Positions 44,101 through 58,300 of a DNA stretch of 64,000 bases are shown piece after piece. How positions within the stretch are numbered: the first letter of the stretch is position 1; each line of letters begins with the position of its first letter. Origin of the DNA: Streptomyces sp. NBC_01260 (GTDB taxonomy: Bacteria; Actinomycetota; Actinomycetes; Streptomycetales; Streptomycetaceae). The position numbers and the translations under genes were made by a program. The stretch is taken from assembly GCF_036226405.1 (NCBI RefSeq), contig NZ_CP108464.1:2232001-2296000 (forward strand). The letters are read 5' to 3'. The notes beneath the pieces are model-generated. The model saw nothing but the letters and a program-made list of their open reading frames with translations. It was not told the origin of the DNA and searched no databases.

Positions 44101-46347
44101 CTCCGCCAACATCGGCTCCATCAACGGCGAATGAAACGCATGGGACACCCGCAACACACTCGTCCTACGCCCCTCACCAGCAAACTTCCCCACCAGATCA
44201 GCAACCGCCGACTCCACACCCGAAACCACCACAGAACGCGGACCATTGACCGCCGCAATCCCCACCTCACCATTCAGCAACGGAAGCACCTCGACCTCCG
44301 CCGCCTCCACCGCCACCATCGACCCACCAGCCGGCAACCCCTGCATCAACCGACCACGCGCCACCACCAACTCAGCCGCATCCGACAGCGACAACACACC
44401 GGACACATGCGCGGCAGCGATCTCACCCACCGAATGACCCACCAAGAAGTCCGCACGCACCCCCCACGACTCCACCAGCCGGAACAACGCCGTCTCGACC
44501 GCGAACAACCCGGCCTGCGCGAACATCGTCCCGTTCAGGACCTCGGGGTCCTCACCCCACACCACCTCACGCAACGAGCGGCCCAGCCGAGCGTCCAGCT
44601 CAACCAACACAGCATCGAACGCCTCAGCAAACACCGGGAACGCCCCATACAACTCCCGGCCCATCCCAAGCCGCTGCGCACCCTGACCCGTGAACAAGAA
44701 GGCCGTAGCACCAGCCGAACGCACAGCACCCCGCACCACCGAAGGCGACAACTCACCCTCGGCCAGAGCCGTCAGACCCCGCACCAACTCCTCACGGTCC
44801 GACGCCGCCACCACCGCACAATGCTCCAGCACCGCACGCGACACCACCGACGAAAAACCCACATCCAACACAGAAGTCGAAGCATCCATCCGGGCCAGCA
44901 GCTTCCCCGCCTGCCCCGACAGACCCGCCTCACTCCGCGCCGACAACACCACCGGAACCACCGGCAGCCCCACCGAAGAAACCACCTCCGGCTCCACCAC
45001 CACCGGAGCCTGCTCCACAATCACATGCGCATTCGTCCCACTCAGACCAAACGACGACACACCCACCCGCCTCGGACGATCCCGCTCCGGCCACACCCGC
45101 GACTCCGTCAACAACTCCACCGCACCGGAGTCCCAGTCCACGTGCGGGGAACGTGTCTGCGAGTGGAGGGACTTCGGCAGTACCCCGTGCCGGATCGCCT
45201 GTACCGCCTTGATCACACCACCCACACCGGCGGCTGCCTGGGTGTGGCCCAGGTTCGACTTCAGCGAGCCCAGCCAGAGCGGATCGCCCTCCGGGCGCCC
45301 CTTCCCATACGTCGCGAGCAGCGCCTGCGCCTCGATCGGATCTCCCAGCCGGGTCCCCGTACCGTGCGCCTCCACCAAGTCCACGTCGGTGGTCGTGAGG
45401 CCGGCGTTCTCCAGCGCCGCACGGATCACCCGCTGCTGCGACGGACCGTTGGGGGTGGTCATCCCGCTCGACGCGCCGTCCTGGTTGATGGCGCTCCCAC
45501 GGATCACCGCAAGTACCGGGTGTCCGTTCCGCTGCGCGTCCGAGAGGCGTTCGACCATGAGGACGCCGACGCCCTCCGAGCAGCCGGTGCCGTCGGCGTC
45601 GGCGGCGAACGACTTGCAACGGCCGTCCTTCGCCATGCCCCGCTGATGGCTGAAGTAGAGGAACATGTCCGGCGTCGTCATCACCGTCACGCCACCGACC
45701 AGCGCCATCGAGCAGTCGCCCCGGCGCAGCGCCTGTCCTGCCCAGTGGAGGGCGACGAGCGATGACGAGCATGCGGTGTCGATGGTGACGGCGGGGCCTT
45801 CGAGGCCGAGGGTGAAGGCTATGCGGCCGGTGACGAGGCTGCCGTCGCTCGTGCCGGGCCCGTAGTCGTGGTACATGACGCCGGCGAAGACGCCGGTCCG
45901 GCTGCCCTTCAGGGAGTGGGGATCGATCCCCGCACTCTCCACCGCCTCCCAGGACGCCTCCAACAGCAACCGCTGCTGCGGATCCATCCCGAGCGCCTCA
46001 CGCGGCGAGATCCCGAACACCCCGGCATCAAAATCAGCCGCGTCATACAGGAAACCCCCCTCACGCGTCACCGTACGATTCGGCTTCCCCGGCTCCGGAT
46101 CGTAAAGCCCCTCCACATCCCACCCACGATCCACCGGAAACCCCGACACACCGTCCCGGCCCTCCACCACCAAATCCCACAACTCATCCGGAGAACCCAC
46201 CCCACCCGGATAACGACACGCCATCCCCACGATCGCGATCGGCTCGGTGGCGTCGTCGGTGAGGCGGTCGTTGGCCGAGCGGAGGCGTTCGTTCTCGACC
46301 ATCGTCGCGCGGAGGGCCGCGACCAGCTGCTCTACAGATGTTTCCAT
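41140..46347 (-). CDS. Modular PKS gene B (module 4, KS-AT-DH-KR-ACP)
   Basis: Single-module PKS of 1735 residues. The ATG at 46347 is 7 nt after the gene A stop, and the ribosome site AGGA overlaps that stop, so the two genes are translationally coupled. The N-terminal helix ([19 protein letters not shown]) is a docking segment of the same type as that of gene F. KS with Cys193 in [16 protein letters not shown] (Ser639) and HAFH (malonyl); DH with intact HxxxGxxxxP (His939) and LDATMH; KR with Tyr1496 and GDN in place of LDD; ACP with Ser1664 in IGFDSL. The C-terminus ([18 protein letters not shown]) matches the docking tails of genes C and D. Predicted product: alkene. Large parts are almost identical in DNA to module 5 of gene C and module 10 of gene F. 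Confidence 0.98.
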   Translation of the reverse strand: METSVEQLVAALRATMVENERLRSANDRLTDDATEPIAIVGMACRYPGGVGSPDELWDLVVEGRDGVSGFPVDRGWDVEGLYDPEPGKPNRTVTREGGFLYDAADFDAGVFGISPREALGMDPQQRLLLEASWEAVESAGIDPHSLKGSRTGVFAGVMYHDYGPGTSDGSLVTGRIAFTLGLEGPAVTIDTACSSSLVALHWAGQALRRGDCSMALVGGVTVMTTPDMFLYFSHQRGMAKDGRCKSFAADADGTGCSEGVGVLMVERLSDAQRNGHPVLAVIRGSAINQDGASSGMTTPNGPSQQRVIRAALENAGLTTTDVDLVEAHGTGTRLGDPIEAQALLATYGKGRPEGDPLWLGSLKSNLGHTQAAAGVGGVIKAVQAIRHGVLPKSLHSQTRSPHVDWDSGAVELLTESRVWPERDRPRRVGVSSFGLSGTNAHVIVEQAPVVVEPEVVSSVGLPVVPVVLSARSEAGLSGQAGKLLARMDASTSVLDVGFSSVVSRAVLEHCAVVAASDREELVRGLTALAEGELSPSVVRGAVRSAGATAFLFTGQGAQRLGMGRELYGAFPVFAEAFDAVLVELDARLGRSLREVVWGEDPEVLNGTMFAQAGLFAVETALFRLVESWGVRADFLVGHSVGEIAAAHVSGVLSLSDAAELVVARGRLMQGLPAGGSMVAVEAAEVEVLPLLNGEVGIAAVNGPRSVVVSGVESAVADLVGKFAGEGRRTSVLRVSHAFHSPLMEPMLAEFGAVVAGLSFGAPSIPVVSGVSGDVAEDWGSAEYWVRHVREAVRFADAVSFVVSRGVTSFVEVGPDGVLSGMAQQSARSDSALFVPLVRKGRPEVAAAVGALGQLHVAGVSVDWARFFEGSGARRVDLPTYAFQRERFWLECVGGGDAGGLGQVVVDHPVLGAVVALPDSGGVVLTGRLSLEGLGWLADHEVLGSVLLPGAAFVELVVRGADEVGCGVVEELTLRAPLVVPERGGVALQVVVGGVDEVGCRSVRVHSRREGAGAEWVLHADGVLGDGAGESVPDFDLTAWPPPGAVAVRTDDAYELLHKQGYDYGPVFRGLKAVWRRGDDVFAEVALPEQAHGDAERFGLHPALLDATMHALGVGEDVTGDEPTELPFSWTNISLHAAGARSLRVRLSPQGASSFSLSLADQDGAPVATVGGLMFRPVSVEQLGGSGVGGGLHEVVWRPLVSAGVVDGADLGSPVVFEVPSVGVGVGPVVGVRSVLGGVLERVQGWLADEEGGGGPLVVVTRGGVSVGAEDGVDVCVAPVWGLVRAAQAENPGRFVLVDVESSGGVFGDVAGVVLGSGEPEVAVRGGEVLVPRLVEVAAGVAPVASVVPDGVVLVTGGTGGLGGLVARHLVEVHGVRRLVLAGRRGLSAPGVDVLVGELEGLGAEVSVVACDVSDRGAVASLVEGVGAGLVGVVHAAGAGDNGLVGSMDRARLDRVLGAKADGAWYLHELTRDHGLAFFVLFSSAGGSVLAAGQANYAAANVFLDALAAYRRAEGLPATSLAYGLWDVATGLTEAIDDDARLMAARGLPALAPADALRLFDAGLRSGRAALVPLAVDVPTLKAQPGAPHSLLRDMVLTEAGPVVRSRTKGADPAALTARLSGLSTEERERALLDLVRGHAAAVLGHSGAEAVPAERGFLDIGFDSLTALELRNRLGGVTGCRLAPTLIFDYPSAAELATHLRQTLFGEDTPADDLSAATADELFDILDGDILGGEA
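41828..42828. repeat. KR block nearly identical to 2445-3435
   Basis: Partner copy in gene B (module 4). It is rich in codons ending in G or T, unlike the C-ending codons of gene A, so the block stands out from the rest of the operon. Confidence 0.82.
43699..45126. repeat. AT-coding block nearly identical to 30965-32392
   Basis: Partner copy in gene B. Identity ends sharply at 45126, where the KS tail differs from gene C (GAC/TCC codons versus TCT/GTG choices), which marks a recombination boundary. Confidence 0.85.
45900..46246. repeat. KS-coding block nearly identical to 33181-33527
   Basis: Partner copy in gene B of the block in gene C. The shared stretch stops exactly before the docking helix, so the exchange left the protein-protein specificity of the gene product untouched. 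Confidence 0.9.
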
Positions 46348-46354
46348 GATGTCC

Positions 46355-49300
46355 TCAGCCCTCGCTCGGGTTCCGGGTCGGGTCGGTGGACGCGAGCGCG
46401 GCGCGCACCAGGTCGTCGATGTCCATGGTCCTGATCGCTTCGCCGGCCTGTGCGGCCTCGCCCGGCTGGGCGCTCGTGCGGGATTCGGTGGCGGGTGCCG
46501 CGGGTCGGGGGGCGAGCTTCAGCAGTGCGTCCAGCAGGCCGGACTCCCGGAGCGCGGCGACCGGGATGTCCGCGAGGGTCTGCCGGATGGCGGCGTCGGA
46601 CTCCGCGGTCCCTGGCCCGTTCTGTGCGGGTGCGGGTCCGGCGGAGGCGTCCGGTGTGTTCTCGTCGATGCCCGGCGGGAGTTCGTCGAGGAGGAAGTCG
46701 GCCAGCACCATCGGGCTGGGGTAGTCGAACATGAGTGTCGCCGGGAGCCGGAGGCCGGTGGCCTTCTGGAGCCGGTTGCGGAGATCGATCGCGGCGAGCG
46801 AGTCGAGGCCGAGCTCGGTGAAGCCCTTGGAGACGTCGATGGTGGCCGGGACGCTGTGGCTGACTCCGGCGACCTGCTCGCGCACGACGTCCAGCACGGT
46901 GCGTTTGCGTTCGGCCGCCTTCATGCCGGACAGCCGCTGTTCCAGGGTCTGTTGGGTGGCGGGGGCGGTCATCGCGGCGACGGCGGGTGCTCGTACCTCC
47001 TTGCGGGCAGCGGGCCGTTCCGGCGCGCCGAGCACGTCCTTGAGCAGGTGCGGCGGTTCGCCCGTGGCGTGGTGATCGCGCTCCACCCGGATCGGTACGA
47101 GCACCGGCCGGTCGAGTTCCAGGGCTTCGTCGAGAAGGGCGAGGCCCTCGGCGGTCGGCAGGGCCGGCATGCCCATGATGCGCATGCGCCGCAGGTCGGC
47201 GTGGGTGACTCCGCCCCCGAGGCCGGTCTTGGTCTCCCAGAGCCCGAACGCCAGTGCCGTACCGGGGAGTCCGGCGGCCCGGCGGTGAGCGGAGAGGGCG
47301 TCCAGGAAGCGGTTGGCGGCGGCGTAGTTGCCCTGGCCGATGCCGACGACCAGTCCGGCGCAGGAGGAGAAGAGGATGAACGCCTTCAGGTCCAGGCCCC
47401 GGGTCGCCTCGTGCAGGTTCCAGGCGGCGTCCACCTTGGGTCGCATCACCGTGTCGACCTGGGCGGGGGTGAGGGCGGCGAGCAGCGCGTTGTCCATGAC
47501 CGCGGCCGCGTGGACCACCGCCGTCAGCGGGTGCGCGGCCGGTATCGCGGTCAGCAGTCCGTCGACGGCCGCCCGGTCGGAGGTGTCGCAGGCCGCGAGG
47601 GTGACGCGGGCGCCGAGTCCGTGCAGTGCGTCGCGGAGTTCGGTGGCGCCGGGTGCGTCCTGGCCGCGCCGTCCGGCGAGCAGGAGGTGGCGTACGCCGT
47701 GCTGTTCCACCAGGTGGCGGGCGACGACGGCGCCGAGCCCGCTGGTCCCCCCGGTGATCAGTACGGTCCCCTCGGCGTCCCACGGCAGGGGCTTGGTGGG
47801 CGCTGCCGCTGCCACCCGGGCCAGTCGGGGCACCCGTACCTCGGCGCCGCGCAGGATCGCCTCGGGTTCACCGGACGCGGCCACCGCGGGCAGCGACTCG
47901 CGGGCCGCGGCCGTGCCGTCGGAGTCGACGAGGACGAATCGGCCGGGGTACTCCTCCTGGGCGGAGCGCAGCAGGCCCCATGCCGGTGCGTGGACGAGGT
48001 CCACGGCGGCGGCGTCGCTCTCCTCGATGGGGAGGGCGTTACGGGTGACCACCATGAGGCGGGAGTGGGCGTACCGCTCGTCCGCGAGCCAGGACTGCAG
48101 CGTGGCGAGAAGCTGTCCGGTCATGGAGCGGACGGCCGCCGGGATGTCGTCGTGGTCCGTGGCGGGCGGTACGGGCAGGACGACGACATCGGGTACGGGG
48201 GCGCCGTCGGTCAGTGCGGCGCCGAGGGCGGGGAGGTCCCGGTAGGCGGTGCCGGGTCCGGCGGGGGTGCCGTCGGGGCCCGCACCGAGCACCGCCCAGC
48301 GGTCCGTGGCGGCGGCGACGGCCGCGCCGAGGGGCAGTTGTTGGGTGACCAGCTGGAACACGGCCTCGTGCTCACCGCCGCCCGCGGCGGCGGCAGCGTT
48401 GACCTTGGCCGCGGTGACGGGGCGGACCACGAGGGAGTCGATGGTGGCGACCGGGGAGCCCGCGGGGTCGGTCAGTTCGAGGCGTACCGCGTCCGAACCC
48501 TGTGACCGGTGGGATTCGACGGCGGTGATGCGGACGCGCAGCCGGGAGGAGCCGGCGGCGTGCAGGGTGACGCCGGACCAGGCGAACGGCAGCTGGGTGC
48601 CGCCGACGTCCTGGGGGCGGCGGCCGTCCATGAAGTCGGTCGCGCTGAGCGCCGCGTCGAGGATGGACGGGTGGAGGCGGAAGTCCTTGCCGACGTCCAG
48701 GGAGTCCTCGGGCAGGGACACCTCCGCGAAGGTCTCCCCGCCCCGGGACCAGATGCCGCGCAGGCCCCGGAACATGGGTCCGTAGCCGTAGCCCTGGCCG
48801 GTGAGGTAGTCGTACACACCGGAGATGTCGACCTCGGTCGCACCCGTGGGCGGCCAGTCGGCCGGGGCGGGGGCGAAGGTGCCGGCGGGCGGGGCCTGTC
48901 CGCTTCCCGGGGCGAGCACACCGCTGGCGTGCTTGCTCCAGGGCGCGCCTGCCGGGGCGTCGTCGGCGCGGGAGTAGACGGCGAGTGAGCAGCGTCCGCC
49001 CGCGTCGGGTGCGTCGACGACGACCTGGACGGCGAGTCCGCCGTGGGGCGGGAGCGGCATCAGCGCCTCGATGGTGAGTTCCTCCACCACCTCGCAGCCG
49101 ACTTCCTCACCGGCGCGGATGGCCAGTTCGATGTAGCCGGTGCCGGGCAGCAGCACGGTCCCCAGGACGTCGTGGTCGGCGAGCCAGGGGTGGGTGCGCA
49201 CGGAGAGGCGGCCGGTGAGCACCACGCCGCCGGCCTCCGGGGAGGCGACCACGGCGCTGAGCAGCGGGTGCGCGGCGGCCCTCTGGCCGAGGCCGGTCAC

Positions 49301-52300
49301 ATCGCCGCCGAGGGGGACGGGGGCGTCCAGCCAGTACGTGGTCCGGTCGAAGGCGTACGTGGGCAGTTCTACCGTGCGACCGCCGCGGCCGTCGAGGACG
49401 TCGGCCCAGCGGACGACGGGGCCGGCGACGTGCAGCCGGGCAACGGCGGCGAGCAGGGTGGCGACCTCGGGGCGGCCCTTGCGCAGGGCGGGCACGGTGA
49501 GGGTGCCGGGGGTGTGGTGTGCGGTGGCCTCGGTGAGTGCGGTGAGCACCGCGTCGGGCCCGAGTTCCACGAAGCGGGTGACGCCCTGGCCGCAGAGGTG
49601 GGCGATGCCGTCGGCGAACCGGACGGCCTCGCGCACATGGCGGACCCAGTACTCGGGCGAGGTGAGCTGTTCGGCGGTCGCTTCGGTCCCGGTCACATGG
49701 GACACGACGCGCAGCGTGGGGGCGGTGTAGGTGAGTTTCTCGGCGACCTTCCGGAACGCGTCGAGCATGGGCTCCATGAGCGGCGAGTGGAAGGCGTGCG
49801 ACACGCTCAGCCGCTTGGTGCGCCGTCCCAGCGCGGTGAAGTGCTCCGCCACCGCGAGCGTCGCCTCCCGCGCCCCCGATATCACCACGGACGACGGACC
49901 GTTCACGGCCGCCAGTCCCACCTCGTCCGTCAGCAGCGGAAGCACGTCCGCCTCCGGCGCGGCCACCGCCACCATCACCCCACCGGCCGGCAGCGCCTGC
50001 ATCAACCGGCCGCGTGCCGCGACCAGTTCGGCCGCGTCCGTCAGCGACAGCACGCCGGCGACGTGCGCCGCGGTGATCTCACCGATCGAATGCCCCGCCA
50101 CCACATCGGCCCGGACGCCCCACGACTCCACCAACCGGAACAGAGCCGTCTCGACGGCGAACAACCCGGCCTGCGCGAACATCGTCCCGTTCAGCAGAGC
50201 GGCGTCCTCACCCCACACCACCTCACGCAGCGCTCGCCCCAGCCGCGCGTCCAGCTCGACCAGCACCGCGTCGAACGCCTCCGCGAACACGGGGAACGTG
50301 CCGTACAGCTCCCGGCCCATCCCCAGCCGCTGCGCGCCCTGCCCCGTGAAGAGGAAGGCCGTCAGCCCCTCGACGGAGGAGCCGGCCCGCGTGACCACAT
50401 CCGCGCTCTCCCGGCCCGCCGCCAGATCGGACAGCGCGCGCACCGCCGCGTCACGGTCCGCGGACATCACCACCGCACGGAGATCCAGCACGGCCCGCGT
50501 CATGGCCAACGAGCGGCCGACGTCCACCAGCGACTCATCCGGGTGCGCCTCCATATGGGCCAGGAGGCGCCCCGCCTGCGCGGTGAGGGCCGTGGCACTG
50601 CGCGCGGACAGCGCAAGCGGTACGACGGTCAGCGGTTCGGCGGGCTCGGCGTCGTCCAGGGGCGCTTCCTCGATCTGGGGTGCTTCCTCGATGATGACGT
50701 GGGCGTTGGTGCCGCTGAGCCCGAACGAGGAGACCCCCGCCCGCCGGGGCCGGTCCTGTGCTGCCCAGGTGACCGGCTCGGTCAGCAGTCGTACGCCGCC
50801 GGCCGCCCAGTCCACCTGAGGTGACGGCTCGTCGACGTGCAGGGTCCGGGGCAGCAGCCCGTTGCGCAGGGCCATCACCATCTTGATGACTCCGCTGACG
50901 CCGGCGGCGGCCTGGGCGTGCCCGATGTTCGACTTGACCGAGCCGAGCCACAGCGGGCGGTCGGCGGGGCGGTCCTGGCCGTACGTGGCGAGCAGGGCCT
51001 GTGCCTCGATCGGGTCGCCGAGACGGGTGCCGGTGCCGTGTCCCTCCACCGCGTCCACCTCGGCCGGGGTGAGTCCGGCGGCCGACAGGGCCTTGCGGAT
51101 GACGCGCTGCTGGGAGGGGCCGTTGGGGGCGGTCAGGCCGTTGGAGGCGCCGTCCTGGTTGATGGCGCTGCCCCGGACCACCGCGAGGACGGGGTGCCCG
51201 TTGCGGCGGGCGTCGGAGAGGCGCTCCACCAGCAGGAGTCCGACGCCCTCGGCCCAGCTCGTGCCGTCGGCGGCGCCGGCGAACGCCTTGGAGCGTCCGT
51301 CGGCGGCGAGACCGCGCTGCCGGCTGAAGTCGACGAAGATCTCCGGGGTCGGCATGACGGTGACACCGCCCGCCAGGGCGAGGTCGATCTCGCCGGTGCG
51401 CAGCGCCTGGCAGGCCATGTGAAGGCCGACCAGAGAGGAGGAGCAGGCGGTGTCGACGGTGACGGCGGGCCCTTCGAGGCCCAGCGCGTAGGCGACGCGG
51501 CCGGAGGCGATGCTGCCCGCGCTGCCGTTGCCGAGGTAGCCGGCCAGGTCGTCGGGGACGTCGGTGACCCGGCTGCCGTACTCGTGGTACATCACACCGG
51601 CGTACACACCGGTCTGGCTGCCGCGCAGTGTCTCCGGGTCGATTCCGGCGCGCTCGAAGGTCTCCCACGCGGACTGGAGCAGCAGCCGTTGCTGCGGGTC
51701 CATCGCGAGGGCCTCGCGCGGCATGATGCCGAAGAACTCCGGGTCGAACTCGGCCGCGTCGTAGAGGAATCCGCCTTCGCGCACGTAGGTGCGGCCGGGG
51801 AGACCGGGTTCGGGGTCGTAGAGGGCGTCGGCGTCCCAGCCACGGTCTGCGGGGAAGTCGCCGATGGCGTCGATGCCGGCCGCGACGAGGTCCCACAGGT
51901 CCTCGGGTGAGCGGACGCCGCCGGGGAAGCGGCAGCTGATGGCCACCACCGCGATCGGGTCGTCGTCGACGGCCGCGAGCGGGGCGGCGGTGGGAGCGGT
52001 GGTGGTCGTGCCGGTGAGCAGGGTGTCGAGATGACCGGCCACGGCCCGGGAGTTGGGGTAGTCGAAGACCAGCGTCGCGGGAAGCCGCAGCCCCGTGGAG
52101 CCGACCAGCAGGTTGCGCAGTTCCACGGCGGCGAGGGAGTCGAACCCCTGGTCGCGGAAGGCCGTGTCGGGTCCGACCGCCTCGGGCGACGGCTGGCCGA
52201 GGACGGCGGCGACCTGGGTGCGGACCGTGTCGAGCAGGATGCGGGCCCGCTCGTCGGGGGTCGCACCGGCCAGGCGGCGTTCCAGCGCGGAGCCGGTGGC

Positions 52301-55300
52301 GGTCGTCCGGACGGTGCGGCGCGCGGGGGTACGGACCCGGCCGCGCAGCAGTGCGGGCAGTTCGTCGCCGCGGGCGGCGAGCGCCGCCGGGTCGATGGTG
52401 AGGGGGACGACGACGGCGTCCCCGGCGACGAGGGCGGCGTCGAAGAGCGCCAGGCCCCGGTCGGCGGGGAGGGCGGGCAGGCCGAGCCGGCGCATCCGGT
52501 CCAGATCGGCTTCGGTGAGGTCGCCGCCGAGGCCGGTGCTGACCTCCCACATGCCGAACGCGAGGGAGGTCGCGGGCAGTCCGGCCGCCGCGCGGTGGGT
52601 GGCGAGCGCGTCCAGGAAGACGTTGGCCGCCGCGTAGTCGGCCTGGCCGGCGGCGAGAACGAGGCCGCCTGCCGAGGAGAACATGACGAACGCGGTGAGG
52701 TCGGTGTCCCGGGTCAGTTCGTGCAGGTGCCAGGCGCCCTCGGCCTTGGGGCGCAGGACGGCGTCGAACCGCTCGGGCGTGAGGCCGGCGACCAGTCCGC
52801 CGTCGGCGACCGCCGCCGCGTGCACGACGGCGCGCAGCGGGTGTTCGGTGCCGATCCCGGCGAGCAGGGCGGCCAGCCCGTCGCGGTCGGCCACATCGCA
52901 CGCGGCGATCTGGACCTGGGCGCCGAGGCCGGTGAGTTCGGCGGCGAGCGCCTGCGCACCGGGTGCGTCCATGCCGCGCCGGCCGGCCAGGAGGAGATGC
53001 CGAATTCCGTGCTCGGTGACGAGGTGACGCGCGACGAGTGCGCCGAGGCCGCTGGTGCCTCCGGTGATCAGCACCGTGCCCCCGGTGTCCCACGGGGCGG
53101 GCCGGGCGGGCTCGGGCGCGATGACGGGGCCCAGCCGAGGCACCCACACCTCACGCTCGCGCAGGGCGGATTCGGGTTCCGCGGAGGCGACGGCGGCGGC
53201 GAGGGCCGCGTCGGTCGCCTCGGACTCGGCCTCGACGTCGACCAGTTGGAACCGGCCCGGGTTCTCGGCCTGCGCGGCACGCACCAGACCCCATACGGGG
53301 GCCTGTACCGGGTCCACGTCCTCGCCGGGCCGTACGGGCACGGCGCGCCGGGTGACCACGACGAGGGTGCGGTCGCCCGCCTCGGGGTCGGCGAGCCGGT
53401 CGCGTATCTCACCGAGCACGTGGTGGGTGAGGGCGCGCACGGCGTCCGGGACGTCCATGCCCCCGGGCGACGCCGGGCAGTGCAGGACGGTGTACGCGGG
53501 GGTGGCGCCGGCCGTCGCGGTGGCCGGGTCCGTGCGCTGCCAGCCGATCCGGTGGAGGGAGGCGGACGGTGCGCCCGAGGCCGCCGCGATCTGCTCCGGC
53601 GAGACCGGGCGGGAGACGAGTGACTCCACGGTCGCCACCGGCGCACCGCTCTCGTCGGCGACCATGATGGCGGACACCTCGTCGCCGCGTATCCGCTGGA
53701 TGTGGACGCGCAGCGAGGGGGTTCCGGCGGCGTGCAGGGTGACGCCGTTCCAGGAGAAGGGCAGCAGGGTCGCCGCGTCGGCGGCCGGGTCCGTCAGCAG
53801 ATCGGCGTGCATCGCCGCGTCGAGGAGCGCGGGGTGCAGTCCGTAGGCCGGTGCCTCCACGCGGGCGGGGCCGTCGAGGGCGACCTCGGCGAACACGTCG
53901 TCGCCGCGTCGCCAGGCCGCACGCAGGCCCTGGAAGGCGGGGCCGTAGGCGTAGCCGCGCTCGCGCAGCCGCTCGTAGGCGGACTCGATGTCGACCGGGG
54001 CGGCGCCGGCCGGCGGCCACTGGGTCAGGTCGAAGGCGGGGGCAGGCGCTTCGCGGGTCAGGGTGCCGTAGGCGTGCCTGGTCCACGGGGCGTCGGGGTC
54101 GGTGGAGCCGCGTGAGTGGATGCTGACCGAGCAGGCACCGGAGGGGTCCGGTGCGCCGACGACGACGCGCAGGGCGACGCCTGACCGGGCCGGCAGTGTC
54201 AGTGGTGCTTCGAGCAGGAGTTCCTCGATCCGGCCGCAGCCGACGTGGTCGCCCGCCCGGATCGCCAGCTCGACGAATCCGGTGCCCGGCAGCAGCACGC
54301 TGCCCAGCACACCATGGTCCGCGAGCCACGGCTGGGTGCCGGTGGCGAGCCGTCCCGTGAGGACGACACCGCCGTCGTCCGGCGTCGCCACGGCGGCGCT
54401 GAGCAGGGGGTGGGTGACCGCTTCGAGGCCGACCGCGTCCAGATCGCCGGGGGCGGTGGCCAGGTCGAGCCAGTAGCGCTGGTGCTGGAAGGCGTAGGTG
54501 GGCAGGTCCGGGCCCTGTCCGATGCCGCGCAGACCGAAGAAGGTGTCCCAGTCGACGGTGACGCCGCGCGCGTGGGCACGGCCGACGGCCGCCAGGAGTT
54601 CGCGGACCTCGGGCCGGTTCCGTCGCAGCGACGGGACGAACGCGGCCCCCTCCGCGTCCTGGACACAGTTCTGGCCCATGCCGCTGAGCACGGCGTCGGG
54701 GCCGATCTCGATGTACGAGCTGACGCCACGGTCCTCCAGGAACCGGACCGCGTCCGCGAACCGCACCGCCTCGCGCACGTGCCGGACCCAATACTCGGCC
54801 GAACCCCAGTCCTCAGCCACATCACCCGATACACCCGACACCACCGGAATCGACGGGGCACCGAACTCCAGCCCGGCCACCACCGCACCGAACTCCGCCA
54901 GCATCGCCTCCATCAACGGCGAATGGAACGCATGCGACACCCGCAACGCATTCGTCCTGCGGCCGCGCTCCTCGAACGTCGCGACCAGCCCACGAACGGC
55001 CGCCTCCGTACCCGAAACGACAACGGAACGCGGCCCGTTGACCGCCGCGATCCCCACATCCCCGTTCAGCAACGGAAGCACCTCGGCCTCCGTCGCCTCC
55101 ACCGCCACCATCGACCCACCAGCCGGCAACCCCTGCATCAACCGACCACGCGCCACCACCAATTCAGCCGCATCGGCCAGCGACAGCACGCCCGAGACGT
55201 GCGCGGCCGCGATCTCACCGACCGAGTGGCCCACCAGGAAGTCCGGACGCACCCCCCACGACTCCACCAGCCGGAAGAGAGCAGTCTCGACCGCGAACAA

Positions 55301-58300
55301 CCCGGCCTGCGCGAACATCGTCCCGTTCAACAGAGCGGCGTCCTCACCCCACACCACCTCACGCAACGAACGCCCCAACCGGGCATCCAACTCACCCACC
55401 ACCGCGTCGAACGCCTCCGCGAACACCGGGAACGCCCCATACAACTCCCGGCCCATCCCCAACCGCTGCGCACCCTGACCCGTGAACAGGAACGCGACCC
55501 TGCCCTCGCTGACGGTTTCCCGAACCGGCCCCGCGCCGGAGGCCAACGCCTCCAGGGACGCGGCGAGTTCCGTACGGTCGGCTCCGAGTGCGACGGCGCG
55601 GTGGTCCAGGGCGGCGCGGGTCGTCGCGAGAGCGTGGCCCGTCGCGGCGAGCGCGTCGTCGGGGACGGTCGCGAGGTGGCTGAGCAGGCGCGCCGCCTGG
55701 GCGCTCAGCGCGTCCGGAGTCCTCGCCGACAGCGGCCAGGCGACCGGGCCGGACGTGGTCCCGGCCGGCTCGGGCGCGTCCTGCGGCGTGGCGGCGGGCG
55801 GCTCCTCGATGATCACGTGGGCGTTGGTGCCGCTGATACCGAACGACGACACCCCCGCGCGGCGCGGGCGGCCGTGCGCGGGCCAGGCGGTGGGGCCGGT
55901 CAGCAGGGCGACGGCGCCGGAGTCCCAGTCCACCTGGGGTGACGGCTCGTCGGCGTGCAGGGTCGCGGGCAGGGTGCCGTGGCGCATCGCCTGGACCATC
56001 TTGATGATGCCCGCCACTCCGGCGGCCGCCTGGGTGTGGCCCATGTTGGACTTGATGGAGCCGAGCAGCAGCGGGCTGCCGTCCGCGGGGCGCTCCTGGC
56101 CGTAGGTCTCCAGCAGTGCCTGGGCCTCGATCGGGTCACCCAGGACGGTTCCGGTGCCATGGCCCTCGACGGCGTCGACGTCGGCGGGGGTGAGGCCGGC
56201 GACGCTCAACGCACGTCGGATGACGCGCTGTTGGGCCGGGCCGTTCGGCGCCGTGAGGCCGTTGGAGGCGCCGTCGGAGTTGACGGCGGAGCCCCGGACG
56301 ATGCCGAGCACGCGGTGGCCGTTGCGTTCGGCGTCGGAGAGCCGCTCCAGCAGGAGCATGCCGACGCCCTCGCCCCAGCCGGTGCCGTCGGCGCCGCTGC
56401 CGAACGACTTGCACCGTCCGTCGGCGGCCAGGCCGCGCTGCCGGCTCATGTCGACGAAGGTGTCGGGGGTGGACATGACGGTGACGCCGCCCGCGAGGGC
56501 GAGCGCGCAGTCGCCCCGGCGCAGGGCCTGGGCCGCCCAGTGCAGGGCGACCAGGGAGGACGAGCAGGCGGTGTCGACGGTGACGGCGGGGCCTTCGACG
56601 CCGAGCGTGTAGGCGACCCGGCCGGACACCACGCTGGCGAGGCTGCCGTTGCCGTGGTACCCCGCCACGTGCTCGGGCAGCGGGCCGAGCCGCAGCCCCC
56701 AGTCGTGGTACATCACACCGGCGAACACACCGGTGTCGCTGCCGCGCAGGGCGTGCGGGTCGATGCCCGCGCGCTCGACGGTCTCCCAGGCGATCTCCAG
56801 CAGCAGCCGCTGCTGGGGGTCCATGGCCTGGGCCTCGCGGGGGCTGATGCCGAAGAACTCGGCGTCGAAGTCGGCGGCCTCGTGGAGGAATCCGCCCTGG
56901 TCGGTGAGGCTCTTGCCCGGCGCGCCGGGCTCCGGGTCGTGGATGTCGGCAGCCCAGCCGCGGTCGGTGGGGAACGCCGAGACGACGTCGCGTCCCTCCT
57001 CGACGAGCTGCCACAGCTCCTCGGGCGAGGACACGCCGCCGGGGTAGCGGCAGGCCATGGAGACGATGGCGATGGGGTCGTCGTCGGAGACGGTGGCGGC
57101 GGCCGGAACGGGCCGTCCGGCCCGCTGTTCCGCGTCGCCGCCGAGCCGGGAGGCCAGGTGGTCGGCGAGGGCGGCGGGCGAGGGGTAGTCGAAGACGAGC
57201 GTGGCCGTCAGCGGCAGGCCGGTGGCGGAGCCGAGCCGGTTGCGGAGTTCGACGGCCGCGAGGGAGTCGAAGCCCATCTCGTTGAACGCTCTTGTGGTGA
57301 CGACGCGTTCGGGCCCGTCGTGGCCGAGGACGGCGGCCACCTGGGTACGGACCAGGTCGAGGAGGGCCTCGCCGCGCTCCGGGCGGGTCAGCCCGCCCAG
57401 GCTGCGTGCGAGGGACTGTTCGACGCTGACCCCGCCGCCCCCCACGGCGCGGCGCGGCGGACGGACCAGGGCCCGCAGGAGGGCCGGGGCCTCGTCGGCG
57501 CGGGCGTTGAGCGTGCGCAGGTTCAGCCGTACGGGAACGACGGCCGGGTGGGCCTCGGTGGTGATCGCGCGGTCCAGGAGGGCGAGATTCTCCGCGACGG
57601 ACAGGGGCTGGAGGCCGAGGCGCTCGATGCGCCGCAGCGCGGCCTCGTCGAGGGCGCCGCCCATACCGCCGGTGCCGGTCCACAGCCCCCAGGCGAGCGA
57701 GGTCGCGGGGAGGCCGAGGGCGGCGCGGTGGGTGGCCAGGGCGTCGAGGAAGACGTTGGCGGCGGCGTAGTTGCCCTGCCCCGCACCGTCCAGGAGGGTG
57801 GCGGTGGAGGAGAACAGGACGAACGCCGACAGGTCGCTGTCACGGGTGAGCTCGTGGAGGTTCCAGGCTCCGTCGGCCTTGGGCCGCAGGACGGTGTCCA
57901 GGCGGGTGTCGTCGAGGGAGTCGACGAGGGCGTCGTCGAGCACCCCGGCCGCGTGCACCACCGCGCTCAGCGGCAGCCGCTCCGGTACGGCGGCCAGGAC
58001 CTCGGCCAGTGCGTCGCGGTCGGCGGCGTCGCAGGCGGTGATCGTGACCTCGGCGCCGAGTGCGGTCAGCTCGGACCGCAGCTCCTGGGCGCCGGGGGCG
58101 TCCGCGCCCCGGCGGCCGGTGAGCAGCAGTCCGCGTACGCCGTGCGCGGTGACCAGGTGCCGGGCGAGCGTGGCGCCGACGCCGCCGGTCCCGCCGGTGA
58201 TCAGTACGGTGCCGTCGGTGCGCCAGGGGGTGGCGTCGGGGTTCGGTGCCTGGGTGGTGCGGGTCAGCCGGGGGGCGTGCAACCGGCCGTCGCGCAGGGC

